29,550 bases of DNA, from the NCBI RefSeq assembly GCF_000344685.1, contig NW_006920427.1, forward strand, positions 580,666 to 610,215. Direction: 5' to 3'. The position numbers and the translations under genes are program-made. Shown here piece by piece: positions 1 through 9,801 of this stretch. Position 1 is the first letter of the stretch; every line of letters begins with the position of its first letter. The notes below the pieces were generated by a model, which had not been told where the DNA came from, ran no database searches, and was given only the letters and a program-made list of their open reading frames with translations. The stretch is from Gloeophyllum trabeum ATCC 11539. Taxonomy: Eukaryota > Basidiomycota > Agaricomycetes > Gloeophyllales > Gloeophyllaceae.

Positions 1-403
1 TGTATGTTCTGATATGCTAATCCATGCCTTACAGTACCAGCTGCTCGTGGATAAGAATGCTCGCCGGCGTGCACTAACACCGGAATTCGAGCCATGCGAT
101 TTCTATGGCCAGCTGAGAAACATTTTTGTCTTGGATTTGCCGCCATCCCGTGATCTTGGGCTTTCAGAGTCGACAACTATCTTGCTCGCTGCTGTACACT
201 CAGTGAAGATTGACAAACCGGCAGATATTGATGTCCCATTCTACAGGGAAGAAGGTCGGACAGAAGTAGTGGATCTCGCCGCCGTGCAGTGCGTAGTTGG
301 ACGTGTCTATGATGATGTGCGTAAGTGGTGGGCAATTATTGACCGGAGTGGTCCTTTGGCCCAGCCGATATTCGTCGAGGGCGGGGAGGACAGCCTCTCA
401 TAA
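1..403 (+). CDS. C-terminal part of a transposon-associated protein, 5'-truncated by the window edge
   Basis: The frame is open from the window edge to a TAA at 401-403, so the first ATG at 14 need not be the true start. Its C-terminal part contains RDLGLSESTTILLA, YREEGRTEVVDLAAVQC and WAIIDRSG. I recall this pattern from the C-terminal domain of large proteins that accompany Agaricomycete DNA transposons (CACTA/Tnp2-like and related elements). That assignment rests on memory of the pattern, not on a search. The role of the domain is unknown. No terminal inverted repeat or target-site duplication can be judged because the element continues outside the window. It could also be a solo domestic gene. 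No frameshift is visible in the part present. Confidence 0.45.
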   Translation, partial: VCSDMLIHALQYQLLVDKNARRRALTPEFEPCDFYGQLRNIFVLDLPPSRDLGLSESTTILLAAVHSVKIDKPADIDVPFYREEGRTEVVDLAAVQCVVGRVYDDVRKWWAIIDRSGPLAQPIFVEGGEDSLS

Positions 404-1221
404 CTGTCCCAGTACTAGTATTGAACTGTTTTTTGGGACTCAATTGCGGCAGGATCTCATTCTATAATCGTACTACTTTACACTCCTCTTTGCAGCCACT
501 GCTTCCGTTCGATTTTCAGCTTGATACCGGCCAAAATTAGCGTACGTTAATTCGACCTTCATTTGAGCCGATACTCGCTTTCGACCGAAAGCAACCTATT
601 TCCGGCCGAAATGACAGAAACACACGATCACCGGTCTAATTTAGGCCGGGCTCGCGCACACAGTGGACGCCGCAAGCAGAATATCCTTTCTGCCAGGTCT
701 GCCAGTCCTACGACTTGGGTAAATATTAATACGAACCATACACGCCAGTTAGCAGGACGCGCAACACTGCCAACAGGAGGCTATATGGAAAGCAGTGCAT
801 GTCGTGTCGAGATCGTGGCTCCTTTGCACAGTCTAAGAGAGATGCACAGCATTATCTCTCGATCGTTCCGTCGAATTGATTTAGTACAAGTAGACTTCAT
901 GTAATTAGTTCAGCGCTACAGTTAGATTATACACGGGCTACAGTCTAAGGATACACGGGAGAAGACATGAGAGAGGAGAGACTGCAACCAAAACAATTTG
1001 ACTAGATTTAACTTGGGTACCAGTGAACGAAAATAAGACTAGACATGCGGAGGGCGCGGATTTATGCCGATGCGATGAGATGGAAGAGATGCTGGTGGAT
1101 ACTGATGGTGAAGGGGAATTAGGGCTGATTATGACAAGCGTCCTTCTAAGCTCTCGTCTAGATGCTGATCAACAGCGTCGCAAGTGCCTGGGTGAGTGGG
1201 TATGTGGATGAAGGTTTGCGT
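404..1221. other. Intergenic stretch, partly 3' flank of the duplicated zinc-finger locus
   Basis: No gene can be supported here. An open frame on the plus strand at 563-904 has no recognisable motif and no intron context. From about 905 the sequence is the 3' flank of the zinc-finger gene below, and it recurs at about 4738 (see the duplication entries). Confidence 0.5.
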
Positions 1222-1720
1222 TTAACACGCAGGAGCTGCATCGCAACCCGTTAGCACACAGCGATACACCCGAGCACTCAGACTCACCAGGATGCCCCTC
1301 CTTCTCGTGAATCTTCCTATGCCTGTTCAGGTCATTTAACCTCGCAAACGCCTTCGAGCATGTCCCAAAATCGCACGGGTAGGGCTTCTCGCCCTTGTGC
1401 GCTGTGAGGTGCTCGTCCAGGTTCACCTTCCTCATGAATCTCGAGCCGCACACCGCGCACTTGTGCGGTGCCGGCTTGATCCTCCTACCCTCGCTTGCCT
1501 GCTTGATCCCCGGCGACGTTACGTTCGGACGCGCGACTGCGATCCCCTGAGTGAGGCTCCCGCCCTCGCTATCCTCCGCCTTCGGCTCCATCTGCCCCAG
1601 CGCGAGCGGCAGATCCGTATCGCTGTACCCGCCCACCGGGCTCGATGTGACATTGACGTAGGGCGACGACCGCCGCCTAGAGCGGCTGCTCACCGTCGAT
1701 GCGCACAAGAGTGGTCGGCC
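905..1720. repeat. Segmental duplication, copy 1 (3' half and 3' flank of a zinc-finger gene)
   Basis: About 815 bp are closely similar to 4738-5562 in the same orientation. The shared part starts in noncoding DNA (ACACGGGCTACAGTCTAAGG and onward) and runs through the last exon, the terminal intron and both zinc fingers. It ends in the coding sequence at the codons for Thr-Gly-Arg-Pro. Differences are mostly single substitutions plus a few short indels. At 1720 the similarity stops abruptly: this copy continues into GGTGAGGTGC while the other continues into GCGGTACGAC. The spacing between copies is about 3.83 kb. Confidence 0.9.
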
Positions 1721-2632
1721 GGTGAGGTGCTCGTCCAGGTTCGCCTTCCTCGTGAATGTCGAGCCGCACATCTGGCACTTATACCGCCTATCGTCCAGTC
1801 GCGATCGCCTGCCCTCGCCGGCCTGCTTGATCGCCATGGAGGTTATATTTGGTCGCGCAACGTTGACGCTCTGCTTGAGGCATCCGCCCTCGCTATCCTC
1901 CGCTATCTGCACGAGAGGCAGATCGGGGCCAACGCTCCTGCTTGAGCTGAGCCCACCAAGCAACTCCGAAGGGATGTGCCCCTTGAAGTTGGAATACGGA
2001 CTCAGGTTCATCGTTGAGAAACCCGCCGAGAATGGTCCCCGTAAGCTCCTGAACGAGCTGGACCGTCTGTGAAGCTTCGAAGAGGTGTGCCCCTCGAAGA
2101 TGGATTCCGAACTCGTACTCGTCGACGAGGAACTCATGGTGAGCGAAGGCGACCCGGAAGAGCCCTCGGAGATGGATTCCGGACTCGTATTCATCGATGA
2201 GAAACTCGCGACGCTCAGAGAGGACCCGCACGAGCCCTCGAAGACGGAATCTGGAACCGCGGCGCCCGGAGAGGACCCCCAAGGGGGGAGTGCTCGGTCT
2301 AAGCTAGCCTCGAACGCCAACTCTGAGCCGTACGAGACCCCGGGCCACCGCGGCGGGCTGCTCCAGCCCGCATCCTCATAAGAGAAGGGTAAGTTCGTAG
2401 GGAGGCAGAAATCCCAAGGAGTGTCGACGGGCCGACCATCCTCCGAGAAACAGATACGTTCGGGGTGGGGTTCCGAGAGCAACACTCCGCGAGTTGCTGC
2501 AGCTGACCATGAGAAATTATCCTTCCTCGGTATTCTTTCCGTATTGGATGGCGCTAGTTGATCCCGTGGTTCAAAATCACCAGCTGTAATTGTCTCCGCG
2601 GCGTGAGCCGTTGCACCGACATCATATACCAA
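1222..2632 (-). CDS. Chimeric C2H2 zinc-finger protein (putative transcription factor), duplicated finger module
   Basis: Proposed model: complement(1222..1235, 1288..2632), 452 residues, with one 52-nt terminal intron (GTGAGT...TGCAG, branch-like GCTAAC). The last exon encodes only the end of Ala plus Pro-Ala-Cys-stop, the same as in the paralogue at 5062-6341. The N-terminal half is rich in Ser and has repeats starting SVFEG/SISEG/SIFEG. Two intact C2H2 fingers lie at the C-terminus (C392, C395, H408, H412 and C420, C425, H438, H442) with a HKGEKPYPC linker. Upstream is an incomplete finger (C286, C289, H302) whose second His is replaced by sequence from another copy (TGRPLLCAST). It should act as a DNA-binding nuclear protein; targets are unknown. 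The start at 2632 is the first ATG in frame and could be wrong if a 5' exon was missed. Confidence 0.7.
1980..2260. repeat. 72-bp tandem repeat inside the zinc-finger gene
   Basis: Units starting at about 2090, 2162 and 2234 share CCCTCG(A/G)AGA(T/C)GGA(A/T)TC and then a region resembling CTCGT(A/C)(C/T)TCGTCGA(C/T)GAG, with a period of exactly 72 bp (24 codons). A more diverged unit lies near 1980. On the coding (minus) strand each unit encodes a Ser-rich block around the motif S-(I/V/N)-(F/S)-(E/K)-G. The last unit is partial. Confidence 0.8.
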
Positions 2633-2792
2633 GTCTAGAGACCCGCCTGAGAAGGATGATTATTCGGGTCGGTACTGATGTTTTGAAGATCAGACAACTT
2701 ACAACCAGTCACCGGGTCAATGATAACGGATGGCGATTGGCTTTCAAGGGTATGTTCGAGCTCATTGAAGTCGGCGTGCTATCATGAGTCCA

Positions 2793-4046
2793 CTAGTAAA
2801 CATTCTTTTCAATTGAGGTAGCCACAGAGACTGTTACCTGCATGAGGTGGATAAGATCTTCATCGTGAGCAATAGCAACATCCACACGTTCATCCTGAGT
2901 GGAATGAGTTCGAACACGGGCTGCAATGATAAAAATCCCATACCTGTAGGATATAGTGCAATATTGAGGCTAGTAAGTTATAGTTCTGGAGGATTCTGTA
3001 TGAGACACAACCGCGACGAAAACTGACCAGCTTACTTCTGTTTCACCTGGAGTTTTCTCTATATCCACGCCACTATCGTCACTGGAAACTGTAGATGACG
3101 AAGGCGATCCTGCAGGTACAGCACTATTTTCATCGGCATCTTTGTCTTGCCCACGCTCGTCGAACCCAGCAGCAGCTTTAATCTTCACTGACTTGAAAAA
3201 TCTTTCCTTGGCACGAAATCCTCTAATGAAAACGCATTGGTCAGGCGAATCGGTGCTCTCCAAATTGTGCTGCTGTAAACGATTCTGAGGGCCGCAATTA
3301 CGGTGTACTCCCGCTTCCGTCTTCCAACCCCCCTGTAGGGAAAAATGTGCAGAGACTACCCCTGGAGCACGCACACCGAGGCCAGCGTCGATTTTCCCTT
3401 CATTCCACGAGTATGCTGTGGTCGCCCATTTTGTTGTTACATCGCACCCGGTGACGAAGAAGAGGTCATGCAGACTTATATCGAAGCCATGCCTATCATT
3501 GGCGAACTGGAGCCAATTTCTGCAGTTGTCTTGCATGTACTTCTTGAAAGGGCCCAGTCTGAATGTATCGAATCGTTCGGCCTTGTCTAATAGTACTAGT
3601 GCCGCCCCTTCCCCTTCCGATAAGGAAAGACTTATGCCCCCCTCCGGCAGAATTATCTGATCACTGTTCGAGAGTGAATGATATTTATCGGCCATATGCC
3701 GTGCAATGACATACCCGGATATTTGCACGTCTGCTGACACCGTACGAACGCTCCTTGAAGGATAGGTTTTACATTGCAAGGGTGATTTCGATTGTGTGAA
3801 GACCGGCCGAGGGACAATGAGAGGACTGAAGCCGTCCGGAATGCCGTTCACCTTGTGCGCCAGGTCATCCACAGGAAGCAGGGCATTGAACAGCCAGGTA
3901 AAGACACCCTCGCGAAGGAAGCCGACATCGCCAACTGAAACGCCTCCGCCAGGATAAGTGATACTTGGTTCCCATAGAGCGTGCCCATCTCTCAGGCTGG
4001 CAAGCTGCCTCGCGTAGATATTCCAGCAGGCTGACGGAATATGCAT
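2793..4046 (-). CDS. Protein of a family expanded in Agaricomycetes, function unknown
   Basis: Proposed model: complement(2793..2969, 3036..4046), 395 residues, one 66-nt intron (GTAAGC...CTTACTAG). The protein carries landmarks I recall from a large Agaricomycete family: IYARQLASLRDGHALWEP near the start, GVSVGDVGFLREGVF, an FNALLP segment, FFVTGCDVTTKWATTAYSW in the centre, VFIRGFRAKERFF, and a C-terminal exon ending in DERVDVAIAHDEDLIHLMQ. Such proteins often sit in lineage-specific gene clusters; their biochemical role is not established and I assign none. No signal peptide or membrane segment is visible. The exon 2 end is uncertain: at 2837 a GTAACA donor could open another intron, but read-through reaches a stop 15 codons later. 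The Ser/Asp-rich stretch near residues 315-333 is probably disordered. Confidence 0.7.
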
Positions 4047-4737
4047 TTGAGCGGAGGCCTAGTGCATTCCTAAGGGGAAGCAGGTACTCTGAGTGAGGGG
4101 ATAGGAGGCCTAAGCGGTGCATTATAAGCCTAGGAGACTGCTGTGTAAACCGTCATACAGACCGACACAAGAACTAGCGACAAAGTTTGATACGCAACAG
4201 CTATAGTCAGTGGGGACAGCATCTCCATTACAGAGGACACAGCGATGATACGATATGGCGCAGGGAACTCCTCGCATACAGGCGCAGTTTTCTGACTTCA
4301 GGATGATGGAATTCGGGGCGGTGCTGAACAATTCGAAGAGGCCACAGGCCATGTCCTGGAGAAACATCAACTTGGAGTCGTGCACAGCCCTGTGACTGGC
4401 CTTGAAGGAAACCGTTCAGGGATAAGCCAATTCCCGAGCCGGGAAGTGTCATTATTTCTGCAAATGAGTGTAAGTGTGACAATCGTTCGTGCCGCGAGCT
4501 TCGTCCGGAGAGTGGGTTTGTGGAAATCAACAAGCATGACAATGTTATGTGAGAAGAATTCCAGTCGTACTACGTTAGTAAAGTATCGGGTTCATGGAGC
4601 ATGTGGATAGTGATACTTGGTAGAGGTTGACAAATTGACATCGGTGTACCGGGTCCGATAGGTAATTATAAGTCGTTGCGATTCTCGATCAACTCCAACT
4701 CGACACACAGTAGTCCACATTTCATCGTTATACAGAG
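4047..4737. other. Intergenic stretch with short cysteine-rich frames only
   Basis: The minus strand has overlapping open frames (4122-4385, 4228-4542). One has several cysteines (NCACMRGVPC, RCVLC, SCC) but no signal peptide, no paralogue in the window and no convincing splice structure. I see no supported gene. Confidence 0.4.
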
Positions 4738-5562
4738 ATTAGTTCGCGCTACAGTCAGATTATACACGGGCTACAGTCTAAGGATACACGGGAGAAGACA
4801 TGAGAGAGGAGAGACTGCAACCAAAACAATTTGACTAGATTCAACTCGAAATAGCATGGGTACCAGTGAACGAAAGAAGACTAGACATGCGGAGGGCGCG
4901 GATTTATGCCAATGCGATGAGATGGAAGAGATGCCGGTGGATAGCAATAGTGAAGGGGAATTAGGTTGATTAAGGAAAGCGTCCTTGTAAGCTCTCGTCT
5001 AGATGCTAATCATCAGCGTCGCAAGTGCTTGGGTGAGTGGTATATTGTCGAAGCCTAGCGCTTAACATGCAGGAGCTGCATCGCGACCGGTCAGCATACA
5101 ACCATATACCCGACTGAAACTCGGACTCACCAGGGTGCCCCTCCTTCTCGTGAATCTTCTTATGCCTCTTCAGGTCGTTCAACCTCGCAAACGCCTTCGA
5201 GCATGTCCCAACATCGCACGGGTAGGGCTTCTCGCCCTTGTGCGCTGTGAGGTGCCCGTCCAGGTTCGCCTTCCTCGTGAACGTCGAGCCGCACACCGCG
5301 CACTTGTGCGGTGCCGGCTTGATCCTCCTAACCTCGCTTGCCTGTTTGATCGCCGGCGACGTGACGTTCGGACGCGCGACGGCGATCCCCTGAGTGAGGC
5401 GCCCGCCCTCGCTATCCTCTGCCTTCAGCTCCATCTGCCCCAACGCGGGCGGCAGATCCGTATCGCTGTTCCCGCCCACAGGGCTCGATGTGACACTGGT
5501 GTAGGGCGACGGCCGCCGGCTAGAGCGGCTGCTCACCGTCGATGCGCGCGAGAGTGGTCGGC
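4738..5562. repeat. Segmental duplication, copy 2
   Basis: This is the counterpart of 905-1720, in the same orientation. It spans the 3' flank, terminal exon, terminal intron and both fingers of the zinc-finger gene at 5062-6341, and stops in the coding sequence where copy 1 becomes chimeric. Both copies keep the GT and AG of the terminal intron and an intact reading frame, so each copy may still be expressed. Confidence 0.9.
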
Positions 5563-6341
5563 CGCGGTACGACCCGAAGTCATGGTGCTGCGAATGTGCG
5601 GGGTCTTCGCCGTAGAGCATGTCCGTCCCTCCCGGGTGTTGGGTGAAGAAGTGCGGGTTGATCAGGCTATCGGAACCCCCGCGTCGGTGGGTCGGGTAAG
5701 CCGGGGGGGAGAGGAGACCATTGGAGGGTTGCGCTGCCAGCAGCGTATCGTCGACCGAATGGGCGCCGAGGACATGACCTCGGCCGCGGCCTGTATCCGA
5801 GGAGGCGCGTGGACGAGCTGGGCGGATGTAGGAGCTTGGCGAGAGACTCCCGTTACAGTCCACAGGAGATATGTTGACCGAAGAGACTCCGAATGAATCG
5901 GAGCCTGCAGGGGAGTGCGGGGATTCTGGGTCGGAGAGGATAGGGTCCGAGAGTCCTCTGTAGCCAGGGATGGAAGAGTATGGTGATTGATCATGGGGTT
6001 GCACTCCGTACGGGGAGTATCGGTTCTCCACCTCGGCTAGAGGATGGAAAAATGTCAGTATGGCATGAGGAGGGCAACGGGAAAGGGAAGGGGCTCTTAC
6101 ACAGCGAGGAGGGCCAGCACGAGTCGTCGAAGTCATCCACAGCGGAGGTAGTTATGATGGGTGTGGGCCTCGCACCGAGCTGCAGCGATGCAGAGTTGAT
6201 GCAAAACTGGTTATTATCGCTGTACATGGGACCCGTCATGTAGGCCCCGTTCGTCCTGTCGGTTCTGTCCCCCTGGAACGGGCTAGTAACATAGTCACCG
6301 TGGCTGAGTCCACTGTATGAACCAAAGGGACTTCCAGCCAT
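5062..6341 (-). CDS. C2H2 zinc-finger protein (putative transcription factor)
   Basis: Proposed model: complement(5062..5075, 5131..6036, 6101..6341), 386 residues, introns of 55 and 64 nt. Intron 1 is GTAAGA...CCTCTAG with a TACTGAC branch site. It joins the frame starting MAGSPFGSYSGLSHGDYV to EVENRYSPYGVQPHDQS with the frame kept. The N-terminal 300 residues are Ser/Pro/Tyr-rich and low in complexity, as in many fungal activators. Two C2H2 fingers follow: C326, C329, H342, H346 and C354, C359, H372, H376, the second with a CX4C spacing and helix residues RLNDLKRH. The helix and linker resemble calcineurin-responsive Crz1-type fungal fingers, but I would not name it Crz1 without a search. 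The chimeric gene at 1222-2632 is a paralogue of the C-terminal part only. A TATA-like element lies 120 bp upstream of the ATG. Confidence 0.75.
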
Positions 6342-6460
6342 GTCTGTAGACTATATGAGCAGGCTGGACTGCGAGAGGGTGATTGGGGCTGTTTCGAGTC
6401 ACTGGAGTGCGACGGAGACAACGAAGGTGGAGAACAGACTCGCATCCTAGGGCGCAAACC

Positions 6461-6467
6461 CTTTATA
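6461..6467 (-). promoter_or_regulatory. TATA-like box upstream of the zinc-finger gene
   Basis: TATAAAG on the minus strand lies 120 bp upstream of the proposed ATG at 6341 and in the right orientation. The position is compatible with a core promoter and a leader of roughly 90 nt. Only the motif and its distance support this. Confidence 0.4.
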
Positions 6468-7590
6468 CTAGTCACGCTCGGATCCGAAGCAGTACGCACA
6501 TAGCAGTGCATAGCATTGTGCTTAAGGCATCTGGACGCCAAAAATACCGCCCGTGGGCGAGCATAACGTGTCCGCCGAGGGTCCGAGCGCGGGGATACGT
6601 GCCTGGCAAGAGCTTCCATCCATCAGTGCTTTGTAGACGCTGGAGGGAGACCGGCCCATGGGCGCCTACGAGATGGGGCGATACCCTGTCCGTTTCCCAA
6701 CGTGCGGGGGCGGCACTGCACCTCCTTGCTGGAAACCCGAGGAAGAGGCTGCAAGCTTGAATGATACAGTTCGCACCGCCGACGACGAACGCGAAGATTT
6801 ACTTACCCATCGAGTTGGCTGCCGCTGCCTTGGACCAGTTCGACGGATCGATCATACCGGGATGTTGAGATGCTAAGGTACGCGTTCCGCGTCAAAAGCG
6901 AACAAACGGTAGTCGTTGCCATAATCAAGGCCGACGTGGAACGTATGTGTGGCCACGTAAGTCGTGATTTGGTCGTCACCGCCGCCGCCGACGCGCAGAT
7001 ATGGCATCCACTATCGCGATGTCGAGTACCGACGAGTGGAAAAGCTTCCGAAGGCCCTCGGGGATTTGCCGATTGAACCACGCGAAGATATCCAGGAAGG
7101 GCAACTAAGTTGTTTGTGGCTGTTCCGACAATGTCATTTCCTGACGATTTTGCTTCCGTGCGTCTGCAGCTGCTACGCAAAAAGAAAAGAAAAGAAAAGC
7201 TAAGTTGGCCTGGTGTGGCTTTTCCAACAAGTCGGATGGCCAGCCGGAATGTTTGAAACTCGACAATTTCGATGTCCATTCCCACCTCGCCTCTGCTACT
7301 CGCTTCCCCCTTCTCTGAGTTCATGAAATTCTAAAGCCTCCCACCTCCAATTCCATATTTCGAGATGAACGACGCCCAAACGAACGCCCCCAACTCACTG
7401 CCTCACCATTCGAAGAAGAGAACGCGAGCGTTCAGTATCCTCGTCCCGAAAAGGTCTCCTGAATAGTAATGTAATCGGATAGGCGCCTTGCATTGGACCC
7501 GTCGGCACATAGGCGCAATCGACCTGTCCTGTCAGTTGGGCGGAAGGCTGTCCCAGAATCCGACGTCTAACAGTCTTATGATGCGTATGT
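6468..7590. other. Long stretch with no supported gene
   Basis: Several short frames exist on both strands (for example minus 6803-7324) but none has a recognisable domain, family motif or consistent splice pattern. A short A/G tract (AAAAGAAAAGAAAAG) lies near 7185-7199. I see nothing else here. Confidence 0.4.
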
Positions 7591-7591
7591 A

Positions 7592-7861
7592 TCACCAGCA
7601 GGTGGCGGGGGCTGGGTAAGTCCTTCCACGCAGAACCCGCCTCTGTGTTTCCACGCCTCGAGGCGAGTACACCCAACTGTTAAACGCAACGGTTATAGTA
7701 ATGGCATCCCGTGGCCTTTGGCAAGTCTGCAAGAACGTTTGCATACAGTATGGCTGGCTGGTTTGTGGTTCCGGCGTAGTCGGTGAGGGATCTGCAATCT
7801 GCGGTAAGAATACGGATACGGCTTTCCATCGGAACCTGCACTGATCCCCGGTCCTGATCAT
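7592..7861 (-). CDS. Unrecognised coding-like segment, possible paralogue of the segment at 9054-9538
   Basis: This minus-strand frame is open for 89 codons. It is Pro/Gln-rich and contains DPSPTTPEPQTSQPY and then WVYSPRGVETQ. The motif VY..SPRGVE recurs in the exon at 9054-9115 (EVYRIKGSPRGVEATF), which suggests a shared origin. I do not recognise the family. The start is not defined, and the frame may be one exon of a longer or decayed gene. The same strand and similar short motifs continue through 8345-8518 and 9054-9538. Confidence 0.3.
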   Translation of the reverse strand: MIRTGDQCRFRWKAVSVFLPQIADPSPTTPEPQTSQPYCMQTFLQTCQRPRDAITITVAFNSWVYSPRGVETQRRVLRGRTYPAPATCW

Positions 7862-8344
7862 GAGCTTCGCAATCTGTCCTTTCTTTGTACACCAGCTGTG
7901 AGAATGGCTGAAGGAAGCGTCATCGATGCCTCCATGGTCCGTAATCCTCGGTCGGAAACTATACGGCTTTTCCCCGGCGCGCGTGCCCTGTCGCGGAGAT
8001 GTGAGGTCACTCTAACCTCCTCAAGTTCTTCCTTCTTTCACTTCTGGACTCGTGCCCGACTACTTGAGTGGACGCATCTCGTTTCATGTCCACGCTCGCC
8101 CTGGAGGCGCAGTCTTCCACAATTGGCACACCGGATCCAGCTCCAAACGACGCAATCCGAGCCCAAGGTTAAGGCTCAAGGGCCAGAGTAGCCCGAACAG
8201 ACCGCTACAAAAGAGGCACACCCGCCTCCACCTATTCACTGGTAACCAAGTTTCAGATCCACGTTGTCCTGCTCCCAAGTATCCCAAACTGTCATAGTGA
8301 GGTCGGAACTTACCTTCGACATTAACTGCGCTTATTACTATCGC

Positions 8345-8518
8345 TCAGATACGCAACGCTGTGAGTTCCGGCGTAGGAGCCGGAACCTCGACTCGCACCG
8401 ATTGCCCGCCTGCAGCACTCACAAGCGTCTGTCCCCCACTGCACTTTGCGAACCCCGACATTCGCAACGCGTCGGACATCAAGATATCAATCGACTGCTC
8501 TGATCCGTCACGTATTGC
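8345..8518 (-). CDS. Unrecognised coding-like exon
   Basis: A frame following a CCCCGCTAG acceptor at 8519-8521 runs 57 codons to a stop at 8345-8347. It includes EQSIDILMSDALRMSGFAKC, then GGQTLVSAAGGQSVRVEV and PAPTPEL. The order AK..G.TLV...VR resembles the exon pair at 9189-9538 (VAKDLGKTLV, then RLPVRIAIEFPV). Immediately downstream, both copies have a V-N-V-(D/E)-G coding motif followed by GTAAGTTCCG (near 8311 and 8880). I cannot name the family, and the splice joins around this exon are not solved. Confidence 0.3.
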   Translation of the reverse strand, partial: AIRDGSEQSIDILMSDALRMSGFAKCSGGQTLVSAAGGQSVRVEVPAPTPELTALRI

Positions 8519-9053
8519 CTAGCGGGGAATGCACGACGTCTAGGAAACATGAGATGCTCATGCTGCGTATGCAGCTCCCACTCTAAGCCAAGCGAGACTA
8601 GAGAACCGCACCGTACGTTCCTCTTTCCCTGGGGTACACCCGCTTACCCGGTCGCAGCGCAGCACGTCGACAGATTGTGGCTACCGCCAGTTCACCAATC
8701 TGATGAGAAGGCGGGTTGGGCTAGCCATGGTCCTCCACTTGAGCACTTCTCTGGTAACAGAGACGAGATTCGAGGACGTAAGGCTGGCAAATCCCGCCAC
8801 GGGCACTTACGCACTACACCAGACACTCGTCCCCCTGCGCTCCAAGTGCTCGAACCGTCGTAATCAGGTCCGGAACTTACCATCTACATTGACTGCCACC
8901 AAAGATAGATAAGGCTGCAAGCTTCGGCGAAACCCTCCGATGCCATTGCACCACTGTCAGTGTCACCGACAGCCCGAGGCTACTTCTTTCCCCACATTCC
9001 GCAGTATCTGCGCCTTCCGCCGACGTCGCTAGTCCTTACTTACTCTTACTTAC

Positions 9054-9538
9054 CCTGAGATGGCCAGAAAGTTGCTTCCACACCTCGAGGGCTTCCTTTG
9101 ATCCGATATACCTCACTACGGCAATTATATGGAAATACTGAAATGCATGTACGTCAGGGTACGCCCCGCTCCTCTTGTGGCTACTTACCGGCAGTTCTGC
9201 GGGCCGATACAAGGCGGGGTGCAAGCTGCAGGGTCTATCCTTCCTGACACAGTGCAAAAGCTTGTCAGTTGCCACTCATGTTTCAAATCCGCGTTCTGTG
9301 GCGTCAAGGTCATGACTGGAAATTCAATTGCGATTCGCACGGGTAACCTGTGGTCCTCATGAATTCGAGAAGGACTTCAGGCGCCCGCACCCCCAAGAAA
9401 TACTCACCGGACAAGTGTCTTCCCCAGATCTTTTGCGACACGGACCTTTTCATCTTCGAGATCTTCTTGATGCATCCCGATCCTCACGACGAGCGCACCA
9501 TTGTAAATTTGCTTTGATCCGTTCTTACTAGGCTGGTA
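9054..9538 (-). CDS. Unrecognised gene, three exons readable in one frame (partial)
   Basis: Exons 9408..9538, 9189..9347 and 9054..9115 join in frame through introns of 60 and 73 nt (GTGAGT...CACAG and GTAAGT...CGTAG). They encode about 117 residues. Readable pieces are YNGALVVRIGMHQEDLEDEK, VRVAKDLGKTLVRLPVRIAI, FCTVSGRIDPAACTPPCIGP and EVYRIKGSPRGVEATFWPSQ. The Cys/Pro-rich middle (C..C.P..C) may be disulfide-bonded, but no signal peptide is identified because the 5' exon is missing. Acceptor-like (GAGCTAG) and donor (GTAAGT) sites flank the outer exons, so the gene extends both ways. A later repeat of the V-N-V-D-G motif appears to carry a 1-nt insertion relative to its copy, so decay is possible. 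I do not know its function. Confidence 0.4.
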
Positions 9539-9801
9539 CTAGCTCAGCCCCCGGCGCGCCCACTGTCAAGGCAACACCCGCAGCTGTGCAGGCAGCCTCG
9601 CGGCGGAGTAAAATGGAGCTCAGCGACTCGCATGCTTATCTATTTCACGGGAGGACACACTGTATACTATCCAGAAGGGGACTCGAAACCAGCGGCGAGG
9701 TGGGGGAAAAGCAGTACACCGACCGTGCCAATCTTCCTCGCTTTCTTTTACTGATAGTAGGAACGATCGCAACCTCGGCCGACGCCTTCTTGTTAGGGTC
9801 T

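Noticed and set aside
4122..4385. A cysteine-rich small protein on the minus strand
   Set aside because: It has cysteines but no signal peptide, no TATA box and no paralogue in the window. Too weak to call a gene.
5135..5896. A 253-codon plus-strand frame
   Set aside because: It is the antisense of the GC-rich zinc-finger gene. It is Arg/Ala/Pro-rich with no motif, and a similar shadow occurs opposite the other copy at 1397-1945.
6803..7324. A 173-residue minus-strand frame
   Set aside because: Its composition is unremarkable, it has no domain I recognise, and no splice context supports it.
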